NCBI GenBank assembly: GCA_946491675.1
Contig: CAMLYN010000077.1
Coordinates: forward strand, 1-5,707
DNA length: 5,707 nt
Origin: an uncultured Mycoplasmatota bacterium
GTDB taxonomy: Bacteria; Bacillota_I; Bacilli_A; RF39; UBA660
Reading direction: 5' to 3'
Within the stretch, counting starts at the first letter, position 1. Every line of letters starts with the position of its first letter. Under the pieces are notes generated by a model that was not told the origin of the DNA, searched no databases, and was given only the letters and a program-made list of their open reading frames with translations. The position numbers and the translations under genes are program-made. This document shows, piece after piece, positions 1-5,707 of the stretch.

Positions 1-690
1 ATTATTAAAAAACGATTCATAACCTATATATGTAACACCTTCTGGTATTGTTACGCTAGTTAACTGATTATTTGAAAATGCACCATATCCTATTTCAATA
101 ACACTATTAGGAATTAATACACTAGTTAATCGATTATTAAAAAACGATTCATAACCTATATATGTAACACCTTCTGGTATTGTTACGTTTGTTATGTTTC
201 TATCAGCAAAAACATAATCTGAAATCAATTTAACGCCTTCTGGTATTTTAATTTCAGAAGAATTGCCACTATATTTCAAAAGCACATTATTAACAACAAA
301 AAATTCTTCATTATTATTATCATACCAAGGATTTCCTACAAATGATGTACTAACAATATACTCAACACTTTCAGGAATAATTATATTTGTTAATTGATTA
401 CCAGCAAAAGCAGCATCATCTATATGTGTAACACTATTTGGTATTGTTATACTAGTCAATTGATTATTCATAAATGCTTTAGATACTATCATTGTAATAC
501 TGTTTGGTAATATTAAACTGGTTAACTGATTATTAGAAAATGATTCATACCCTATATATGTAACACCTTCTGGTATTGTTACATTACTTAATAAATTGTT
601 AGCAAAAGCAGCATCATCTATATATGTAATACTATTTGGCATCGTTATACTAGTTAATTGGTTCTTGAAAAATGCTGCATAGCCAATTGT
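1..690 (-). repeat. 66-base tandem repeat array encoding BspA leucine-rich repeats
   Basis: Units recur every 66 bases (22 residues). The ACA/GAA codons opening each unit fall at 690, 627, 561, 495, 429, 363, 165, 99 and 33, with an insert of two further periods in between. Positions 1-55 and 133-187 are identical over 55 bases, and 529-582 differs from them at only three sites, so some units are recent copies. Confidence 0.85.
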
Positions 691-1533
691 TTCTAATTTT
701 GTTACTTGGCTTAAATCAATACTATTTATCATATAGCTCTTTATGTATCTATTATTTATAAAACTATAATCATTGTCTTCATTGTTGAACATACTATCCG
801 ATATATTTCCAAATGACTCATCACCAATACTAATAATATCTTTTCCATCAATACTTCTTGGCATTACTACATCATAACCACCACAAGTATTGTCATAACC
901 AGTTATCTCTATTCCATTAATTTTTTCTAAATTGGTTATAACACCTTCTACTTCTAACTCTTCGTAAGTAAAAAGGCCTTGATTGACTAAGTCTTTAATT
1001 GAGTAACTCTCATCATCAGTACATATAAGTTCCACAATATCAGACGGTGTATCAAAAGAGGTAAAATATGTTATACAAGTATCATAATTAATATCATAAG
1101 AATCAGCTATACTAATATTTTCATAAGCAAAGCATTCCTCTGATGTAGTCATTATACATTCTTCACTATATTGGTATTTATACTGATTGGTACTATTATC
1201 CCATCTATATACTACACAACCAGTCATACTTTCATTATTTCTTGGATCTATTATATCTTTATCTTCTAAAAAACCACTATTAATTAATGTTTGTAAACTT
1301 AATTGTTTAGTTGTTGTACTAGGTATTAATCCTTGACTTGTTACATACATTTTTGATGCTTCAATTATTCCATCAATACTTCTTTGATAAGCCTGTTGTC
1401 TTGAGTTAGTTAATACATTATCAATTATTGGAAATGTTATTAGTACTATTATGGCTAATATAATTAATACGCCTAACAATTCAATCAACGTAAAACCTGG
1501 CATTAATATTTTATTATTTGATATTTTCATCAT
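1..1533 (-). CDS. Prepilin-like protein with BspA-type leucine-rich repeats (3' end beyond window)
   Basis: Open from ATG at 1533 through position 1 (511 codons, no stop), so the C-terminus is missing. The leader MMKISNNKILMPG ends at G13 and is followed by FTLIELLGV, with F+1 and E+5 of a class III (type IV prepilin) signal, then a hydrophobic helix to about residue 40. Residues 1-120 nearly duplicate the upstream neighbour. Residues 120-210 are an unrecognised Cys-containing linker. From about 205, ITGYDNTCGGYDVVMPRSIDG resembles the cap of BspA/LRR_5 proteins. From I283 the repeats run with a 22-residue period (I283, 305, 327, 349, 371, 393, 437, 459, 481, 503) and consensus like TYIGYESFSNNQLTSVTIPEGV. 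Residues 394-436 hold a GNPWYDNN...VVNNVLLKYSG insert spanning exactly two periods, typical of BspA proteins. Inferred role: membrane- or pilus-anchored surface adhesin cleaved by a PilD-type peptidase. An in-frame ATG at 1530 is an alternative start. Confidence 0.85.
   Translation of the reverse strand, partial: MMKISNNKILMPGFTLIELLGVLIILAIIVLITFPIIDNVLTNSRQQAYQRSIDGIIEASKMYVTSQGLIPSTTTKQLSLQTLINSGFLEDKDIIDPRNNESMTGCVVYRWDNSTNQYKYQYSEECIMTTSEECFAYENISIADSYDINYDTCITYFTSFDTPSDIVELICTDDESYSIKDLVNQGLFTYEELEVEGVITNLEKINGIEITGYDNTCGGYDVVMPRSIDGKDIISIGDESFGNISDSMFNNEDNDYSFINNRYIKSYMINSIDLSQVTKLETIGYAAFFKNQLTSITMPNSITYIDDAAFANNLLSNVTIPEGVTYIGYESFSNNQLTSLILPNSITMIVSKAFMNNQLTSITIPNSVTHIDDAAFAGNQLTNIIIPESVEYIVSTSFVGNPWYDNNNEEFFVVNNVLLKYSGNSSEIKIPEGVKLISDYVFADRNITNVTIPEGVTYIGYESFFNNRLTSVLIPNSVIEIGYGAFSNNQLTSVTIPEGVTYIGYESFFNN
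1181..1498 (-). repeat. Duplicated prepilin N-terminal module, copy B
   Basis: Aligns without gaps to 2316-2633 (offset 1135 bases) with about 19 mismatches in 318 by hand count, roughly 94% identity. It contains two exactly identical blocks, 1190-1284 (95 bases) and 1330-1444 (115 bases), with differences clustered at 1312-1329 and near the 5' end. Marks a tandem duplication of the scaffold half of the gene. Confidence 0.9.
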
Positions 1534-1539
1534 AATCAA

Positions 1540-1544
1540 CTCCT
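1540..1544 (-). promoter_or_regulatory. Ribosome binding site of the leucine-rich-repeat prepilin gene
   Basis: AGGAG on the minus strand, inside the 13-base gap after the preceding gene's TAA. It lies 6 bases before ATG at 1533 and 9 before the adjacent ATG at 1530, so either start is possible. The choice changes the leader by one residue only. No room for a separate promoter or terminator, so co-transcription with the gene upstream is expected. Confidence 0.8.
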
Positions 1545-1546
1545 AA

Positions 1547-2644
1547 TTAATGACGTGGTGGGATACAAGCATAATCACTACCATTTGCATATTCTGGCAT
1601 ATCTAATTTACTTATTATATTAGATGTTGAAACAGTTATAATTGGGCGAATTCCTGTGGTGATAGATCCGTCAACACCACCGTCGTTGAGCGCACCAACG
1701 GAGTCGACGCGCCAAGCGCCGTTCGGGTAGGAGGCAATTTCATAATCTATTGGCGTACTTGTCCAATATGTAAAAGGACGACAATTAGTAAAAAAGTTTA
1801 AATTTATTGTTGCTAATTCTGGTATTAATATATCGCCATAGCCAGCTTGCTCAAATTTTTCTCGACAATCATCACCACAACTAGCAACTTTTTGCCATGC
1901 TTCCTCAATTCTAGTAAAATATTCACTTTCCCAATTACTTTTGTCTGCTAATTCTTGATAAAATTCAGTTGTATTTAATATATCTATAGCAGTCGGTATT
2001 TTTTTACTTATTACATTACTCCAATTACTTGTTCTTTCTTCTAATGCTTTATTCGCTGTTATTGGACCAAATTTGTATAGATTTTGATTTAAAATTTCTT
2101 CACTATCACTGCTAGAGTTTCCTCCTGCATTGTTATAATCTTCTTCACTGATCCATTCTACTGGATTACCTAAATTGCGATCTAGTAATCCTGTTACTTC
2201 ATTATCATTTTTTTCTAGGACATAAATATTTTGGGTTATTCCATTTCCTACATCTACTTTTAATAAATCACCTACTGCATATATTATTTTACATTTTTCT
2301 TCATACTCATATTTATACTGATTAGTACTATTATCCCATCTATATACTACACAACCAGTCATACTTTCATTATTTCTTGGATCTATTATATCTTTATCTT
2401 CTAAAAAACCACTATTAATCAATGTTTGCAAACTTAATTGTTTAGTATTAGTATCAGGAACTATTCCTTGACTTGTTACATACATTTTTGATGCTTCAAT
2501 TATTCCATCAATACTTCTTTGATAAGCCTGTTGTCTTGAGTTAGTTAATACATTATCAATTATTGGAAATGTTATTAGTGCTATTACGGCTAAGATAATT
2601 AATACACCTAATAATTCAATTAATGTAAAGCCTTTATTTTTCAT
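1547..2644 (-). CDS. Prepilin-like protein with C-terminal DUF6273/C-type-lectin-like domain
   Basis: 365 residues. MKNKG is followed by FTLIELLGV, a class III prepilin signal (cleavage after G5, F+1, E+5), and a hydrophobic helix to about residue 33 that would anchor or assemble it at the membrane. Residues 1-118 match the downstream neighbour almost exactly. Residues 119-165 (VGDLLKV...YVLEKNDNEVTGLLDRNLG), a Ser/Gly/Asp-rich linker at 174-183, and GPITANKALEERTSNW...IPTAIDIL at 193-223 lead into YWTSTP (293-298), GAWRVDS (309-315) and GIRPIITVS (331-339). I recognise this order from memory as that of DUF6273-like exported domains, related in pattern to the FGE-sulfatase/C-type lectin fold. 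Cysteines at 98, 118, 256, 260, 288 and 360 could pair. Codons 304-333 are GC-rich and unlike the rest. The start overlaps the dnaE end. Inferred role: surface-displayed binding pilin. The prepilin call is firm; the domain family is moderately sure. Confidence 0.8.
   Translation of the reverse strand: MKNKGFTLIELLGVLIILAVIALITFPIIDNVLTNSRQQAYQRSIDGIIEASKMYVTSQGIVPDTNTKQLSLQTLINSGFLEDKDIIDPRNNESMTGCVVYRWDNSTNQYKYEYEEKCKIIYAVGDLLKVDVGNGITQNIYVLEKNDNEVTGLLDRNLGNPVEWISEEDYNNAGGNSSSDSEEILNQNLYKFGPITANKALEERTSNWSNVISKKIPTAIDILNTTEFYQELADKSNWESEYFTRIEEAWQKVASCGDDCREKFEQAGYGDILIPELATINLNFFTNCRPFTYWTSTPIDYEIASYPNGAWRVDSVGALNDGGVDGSITTGIRPIITVSTSNIISKLDMPEYANGSDYACIPPRH
1646..1735 (-). other. GC-rich island in the prepilin C-terminal domain
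   Basis: 56 of 90 bases are G or C by hand count (62%), and 34 of 50 in 1681-1730, while flanking stretches of the same gene are about 28-30%. It spans codons 304-333 exactly in frame and uses CCG, CGC, GTC, TCC, CTC and GCG, codons otherwise rare here. On the coding strand adenine is only 10 of 75 bases over 1661-1735. Candidate variable region of a diversity-generating retroelement or a transferred segment; see findings. Confidence 0.75.
2316..2633 (-). repeat. Duplicated prepilin N-terminal module, copy A
   Basis: Partner of 1181-1498. Similarity ends abruptly around codon 112-118 of the gene (KYEYEEKC against KYQYSEEC), beyond which the two proteins have unrelated domains. Confidence 0.9.
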
Positions 2645-5480
2645 CTTCCACCTTCTTTATACGATTAATGACAATTTGATATTTATCAAATCTTTTTTCA
2701 ACTTTTCCCTCTACTATATATATACTACCTATAATTATATCACAAAATTCTTTTGGAAACAAAATAAATTCAGAAATATTCGTTTCATCACTAGCTGTTA
2801 TAAATAACATTTCTTTATTATTTTTCGTTTTAACTCTTTTAATTTTTTCAATATAAACTAAAGCAATAATATTTTTATCATAATAATCAACAATATCTTT
2901 TAAATTAATAGCTTTAATTTTATTTTTTAAATTAGCAACCGGATGATTACTTAAATAAGTTCCAAATACTTCAATTTCGCGATTCATCAATTCTTGTTTA
3001 GTATATTCCTTTAAATTAACTAATTCTGGTTTTAAAGTATCACCTAAAAGACCTCCTAATTCACTATAATTAGTTAAAACATCAATATTATTATCAAGAG
3101 TTTTTTGATTACAAAACTCTAAAAAACAACCAGCTTTATTTAAACTTTCAATAACTTTATTATTAATGCTTTTCCTATAGCAACGAGCGAAAAAGTCAAA
3201 AATATCTTTAAATTTTCTTTTTTGTCTTTCTTCAACAATAAATCTAGCTGCAATAGCACCGACATTTTTAATATTAGTTAAAGGATAAATAATTTTGTTA
3301 TCTTTAATAATATAATCAACATCACTTTCATTAATACTAGGTTTTATAACTTCAATTTTACCTTTACACATATTAATATATTCTCTTGTTTTAATCTCAC
3401 TACCAATAACCATCGATAATAAATGTTTCATAAAAACTGAATAATAATATGCTTTTAAATAAGCCATTTTGTAAGAAACTAAAGCATAAGAAACAGAATG
3501 AGCTTTATTAAATCCATAAGAAGCAAATTTTAAAATTAAGTTATAAATATCAGTAGCCACTTCTTTAGTATACCCGTTTTTGATAGTTTGACTAATAAAC
3601 TTATCTTTTTCTTTTAATAAGATATCCTCTTTTTTCTTACTCATCGCTTTTCTTAAAAGATCAGCTTCAGCTAAAGAATAATTGGCAAGAATATGGGCTA
3701 TCTGCATAATTTGTTCTTGATAAATAATAATACCATAAGTTGGTTTTAAAACTTTCTCTAATGGTTTAATAATTTCATATTTTTCCAAGCCATTTTTTCT
3801 TTTAATATAAGTATCGATATTTTGCATTGGCCCAGGCCTAAATAAAGCAATAGCAGCAACTATATCATCAAAATTACTTATTTTAAATTTTCTTAAAAAA
3901 TTAATCATACCACTTGATTCAAACTGAAAAATTCCGATCGTATCGACGTTTGTAAATATTTTGATAGCCTTATCATCATTTAATGGTATATCTTCAAATT
4001 TGATATTTATTTCTTTTAAAACATCATTAATTAAAGTTAAATTTTTTAAAGCTAAAAAGTCCATTTTAAGCAATCCTAAATCTTCTAAATATTCCATCGA
4101 ATAACCAGTAATATATAAATTATCGTGGTAGACTAAAGGAATTATTTCATCCAAATTATTTTTAGACATAACCACACCAGCCGCATGAATACTAGTATGT
4201 CTTTTTAATCCTTCTAACTTTAAAGCTATTTTATATAATCTTTTTAATTCTATATTATCTTTAATATAATTTTTTATTTTAGGATAATTATCATATAAAC
4301 TTAATCTAGAATCTAATAATTTAGCTAAAGAATCAATTGTTTTACTATTAATATCTAAAGTTTTTCCAACATCTCTTATAACTTGTTTACTACCAAGTGT
4401 ACCAAAAGTAATGATTGGGGCAACTTTTTTAATTCCATATTTATTGATACAATAGTTTAATACTTCTTCTCTTCTTGTATATTCAAAATCTATATCAATA
4501 TCAGGCATACTGATTCTTTCAGGATTTAAAAACCTTTCAAACAATAAATCATATTTAATTGGATCAATTGTTGTAATATTAAGACAATATGAAACTAATG
4601 ATCCTGCCGCACTTCCTCTACCTGGTCCTACTAATATTCCATTTTCTTTAGCATATTTAACATAATCCCAAACAACCAAAAAATAATTACAAAACCCCAT
4701 TTTTTTTATAACATCTAACTCATATTTTAATCTATCTTGATAAATTTTATTTACTTTCTCACCAAAAATTTTTTTTAATCCTTCTTTGACCAACTGTTTT
4801 AAGTAAGTGTAACTATCTAAATTGTTAGGACAATTATAAATTGGCAACAAATCTTGTTTGAGTGGTAAGGTAACATTACATAAATCAATTATTTCTTCAT
4901 TACAATCATCAGTATATAATTGATAATTTAATAAATGATTATCGTGTTTATTTAAATTTATTTCTTTAACACTCACACCTTTATTAATTGCATATAGATA
5001 TTTTAAATAACTACGATCAGCTTCTTCTAAATATAATACTTCATTTAAATATACTGTTTTTCCATTTAAACTTTTCTTCTCATCTAAATTGGTATAACCT
5101 TGATATAAATATTTATAAAATTTATAATTATCATAATTTTCTAAATTATAATATGGTACAATACAAACCAATTCATCACTATATTTTCTTAAAATATTTA
5201 AATCAACTTTTTCTTTTGAATTAATAGTACTTAATTTTATCAGATTTTTATATCCTTCATAGTTAATTGCATATAATATAATATCAGCTATTTCTAAACC
5301 GATAATTGGTTTAATATTGTTTTTTTTACATTTAAGATAAAACTCTAACACACCATACATACTATCGTCAGTAATAGCTAAAGTTTTTAGATTGTGTTTG
5401 ATAGCAAAATTAATTAAATCATCGATTTTAATTAAACTACTTAATAGACTATTATCTGTTTTAATATAAAGTGGTCCCAT
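2634..5480 (-). CDS. dnaE: DNA polymerase III subunit alpha, Bacillus DnaE type
   Basis: 948 residues; C-family replicative polymerase that extends primers at the fork in the cytoplasm, in Firmicutes usually beside PolC. Order: PHP-like domain (1-200); GPGRGSAAGSLV (285-296); palm MPDIDIDF (325-332) with catalytic D327 and D329; the third Asp D474 in LLKMDFLALKNLT (equivalent to E. coli D401, D403, D555). Then TGIFQFESSGM (514-525), ALFRPGPM (545-552), YQEQIM (587-592), YGFNKAHSVSYA (655-666), a helix-hairpin-helix near 732-752 and an OB fold near 870-935. B. subtilis DnaE is about 1,115 residues; this one stops just after the OB fold. The PHP metal ligands are lost (YIKTD in place of HLxVH), and the usual QMGLF-type clamp motif is replaced by ELGGLLG (807-813). 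Polymerase residues are intact, so it should be active. ATG at 5480 follows AGGAG (5493-5489) by 8 bases. Confidence 0.95.
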   Translation of the reverse strand: MGPLYIKTDNSLLSSLIKIDDLINFAIKHNLKTLAITDDSMYGVLEFYLKCKKNNIKPIIGLEIADIILYAINYEGYKNLIKLSTINSKEKVDLNILRKYSDELVCIVPYYNLENYDNYKFYKYLYQGYTNLDEKKSLNGKTVYLNEVLYLEEADRSYLKYLYAINKGVSVKEINLNKHDNHLLNYQLYTDDCNEEIIDLCNVTLPLKQDLLPIYNCPNNLDSYTYLKQLVKEGLKKIFGEKVNKIYQDRLKYELDVIKKMGFCNYFLVVWDYVKYAKENGILVGPGRGSAAGSLVSYCLNITTIDPIKYDLLFERFLNPERISMPDIDIDFEYTRREEVLNYCINKYGIKKVAPIITFGTLGSKQVIRDVGKTLDINSKTIDSLAKLLDSRLSLYDNYPKIKNYIKDNIELKRLYKIALKLEGLKRHTSIHAAGVVMSKNNLDEIIPLVYHDNLYITGYSMEYLEDLGLLKMDFLALKNLTLINDVLKEINIKFEDIPLNDDKAIKIFTNVDTIGIFQFESSGMINFLRKFKISNFDDIVAAIALFRPGPMQNIDTYIKRKNGLEKYEIIKPLEKVLKPTYGIIIYQEQIMQIAHILANYSLAEADLLRKAMSKKKEDILLKEKDKFISQTIKNGYTKEVATDIYNLILKFASYGFNKAHSVSYALVSYKMAYLKAYYYSVFMKHLLSMVIGSEIKTREYINMCKGKIEVIKPSINESDVDYIIKDNKIIYPLTNIKNVGAIAARFIVEERQKRKFKDIFDFFARCYRKSINNKVIESLNKAGCFLEFCNQKTLDNNIDVLTNYSELGGLLGDTLKPELVNLKEYTKQELMNREIEVFGTYLSNHPVANLKNKIKAINLKDIVDYYDKNIIALVYIEKIKRVKTKNNKEMLFITASDETNISEFILFPKEFCDIIIGSIYIVEGKVEKRFDKYQIVINRIKKVEDEK
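2648..2654 (-). promoter_or_regulatory. Ribosome binding site of first prepilin gene, inside dnaE
   Basis: AAGGTGG on the minus strand, one mismatch from AAGGAGG, lies within the last codons of dnaE just before ATG at 2644. With the 11-base gene overlap this suggests translational coupling: ribosomes finishing dnaE could restart on the prepilin. Confidence 0.5.
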
Positions 5481-5488
5481 GCTATCAA

Positions 5489-5493
5489 CTCCT
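5489..5493 (-). promoter_or_regulatory. Ribosome binding site of dnaE
   Basis: AGGAG on the minus strand lies 8 bases before ATG at 5480. The surrounding AGGAGTTGAT is identical to the ribosome binding site of the BspA-type prepilin gene. Confidence 0.8.
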
Positions 5494-5499
5494 AGTATT

Positions 5500-5528
5500 A
5501 TTTTACTATATTTTTAACAATTTTAAAA
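5500..5528 (-). promoter_or_regulatory. Possible divergent promoter for dnaE operon
   Basis: On the minus strand TAAAAT (5505-5500) would be the -10 box, preceded at 17 bases by TTTTAA (5528-5523), only a weak -35 match. TATAGT (5510-5505) is an alternative -10. The 12-base -10 region ATATAGTAAAAT is identical to that of the opposing rpmB promoter. The leader would be very short, about 10-18 bases. Position is inferred; the -35 is poor. Confidence 0.4.
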
Positions 5529-5535
5529 GAAATAT

Positions 5536-5564
5536 TTGACTTATTTCATAATATATAGTAAAAT
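5536..5564 (+). promoter_or_regulatory. Sigma-A-type promoter for the rpmB-like gene
   Basis: TTGACT (5536-5541) and TAAAAT (5559-5564) are separated by exactly 17 bases, each one mismatch from the housekeeping consensus. Transcription would start near 5571, giving a leader of about 27 bases to the ATG at 5598. Such a strong promoter fits a ribosomal protein gene. Confidence 0.8.
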
Positions 5565-5582
5565 GTAATAACGAAGAAAAAC

Positions 5583-5589
5583 AAGGAGG
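5583..5589 (+). promoter_or_regulatory. Ribosome binding site of the rpmB-like gene
   Basis: AAGGAGG is a perfect Shine-Dalgarno match, 8 bases before ATG at 5598. It fixes this start even though the reading frame is short. Confidence 0.85.
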
Positions 5590-5597
5590 AGTTAAAC

Positions 5598-5672
5598 ATG
5601 GCTAAAAAAGTAACAAGTAAAAAACCTTTAAGCGGGAATTTAAGATCACATTCTCCCGAGTTTGACAGTTGA
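5598..5672 (+). pseudogene. rpmB: Truncated or broken 5' end of ribosomal protein L28 gene
   Basis: ATG at 5598 follows AAGGAGG by 8 bases and encodes MAKKVTSKKPLSGNLRSHS, then PEFDS and TGA TGA. The first 19 residues fit the L28 N-terminus (pattern VTGKKPxxGNxRSHS), a small basic protein of the large ribosomal subunit, normally about 60-75 residues. After RSHS the family pattern (xNATKRxxxxNLQKV) is absent from all three forward frames. In the same frame beyond the stops, KQKINLCNI faintly recalls the KRxxxxNLQ segment but with wrong spacing. Either the gene is really truncated, or the last ~55 bases are a misassembled or error-rich sequence end. The strong promoter and ribosome binding site suggest an intact gene was here. 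L28 identity is moderately sure; the broken state is seen directly, its cause is not known. Confidence 0.6.
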
Positions 5673-5707
5673 TGATTAATGAAACAGAAGATTAACCTTT
5701 GTAATAT

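Larger units (their letters stand above)
5500..5564. repeat. 12-base inverted repeat across the divergent promoters
   Basis: ATTTTACTATAT (5500-5511) is the exact reverse complement of ATATAGTAAAAT (5553-5564), with 41 bases between. Each arm contains the putative -10 box of one of the two divergent genes. It may simply be two like promoters, or a paired regulator site. Confidence 0.6.

Noticed and set aside
1..690. CRISPR-like array from regularly spaced repeats
   Set aside because: The 66-base period is in frame, the spacers are themselves similar, and the translation gives clear BspA leucine-rich repeats.
1534..1546. Possible terminator between the two prepilin genes
   Set aside because: The 13-base gap holds only the ribosome binding site; there is no hairpin or T-run.
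1646..1710. GTCGAC and GGAATTC restriction sites in or at the GC-rich island, suggesting a cloning artefact
   Set aside because: The frame and the expected domain motif run unbroken through the island and both edges, and such hexamers occur by chance; there is no vector-like sequence.
4988..5224. Plus-strand open frame of 78 codons
   Set aside because: Lies wholly antisense to dnaE, is rich in Asn, Leu, Ile and Tyr as expected from AT-rich reverse complement, and has no ribosome binding site or recognisable domain.
5670..5707. Reading TGA as tryptophan to extend the L28-like frame
   Set aside because: All ten or so tryptophans in the three long genes use TGG despite strong AT bias, and the extended residues (WWLMKQKINLCN) do not match L28 with correct spacing.

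Overview
The window looks like a low-GC Gram-positive (Firmicutes/Bacilli or Mollicutes-related, possibly an uncultured gut lineage). Base composition is strongly AT-rich and the ribosome binding sites are strong AGGAG/AAGGAGG types. The polymerase is of the Bacillus DnaE kind. Every tryptophan codon I could read in the three long genes is TGG, which argues for the standard bacterial code rather than the Mycoplasma code. The exact taxon cannot be fixed from this sequence.

Layout, right to left on the minus strand: dnaE (5480-2634), a prepilin-like gene (2644-1547) that overlaps the dnaE stop by 11 bases, and 13 bases later a second prepilin-like gene (1533 to beyond position 1). The three probably form one operon. 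On the plus strand, leaving the same 117-base intergenic region, is a start that looks like ribosomal protein L28 (rpmB) with an excellent promoter and ribosome binding site. Its reading frame breaks after about 19 recognisable residues, near the right edge.

The two prepilin-like genes share an almost identical first ~115 residues: a class III signal peptide, an N-terminal transmembrane helix and a small following region. They then diverge completely. The first carries a C-terminal domain with a YWTSTP...AWRVDS...GIRP pattern, as in DUF6273-like / C-type-lectin-like exported domains. The second carries a BspA-type leucine-rich repeat array with a 22-residue (66-base) period. This looks like one pilin scaffold used to display interchangeable binding modules.

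The most striking signal is a 90-base island (1646-1735) inside the first prepilin gene. It is about 62% GC in surroundings of about 30%, with adenine-poor coding-strand sequence and different codon choice. It lies exactly over the GAWRVDS...GIRP segment of the putative ligand-binding domain. It could be the variable region of a diversity-generating retroelement or a gene-converted cassette; no reverse transcriptase or template repeat is visible in this window. No tRNA, rRNA, CRISPR, insertion sequence or clear rho-independent terminator was found.
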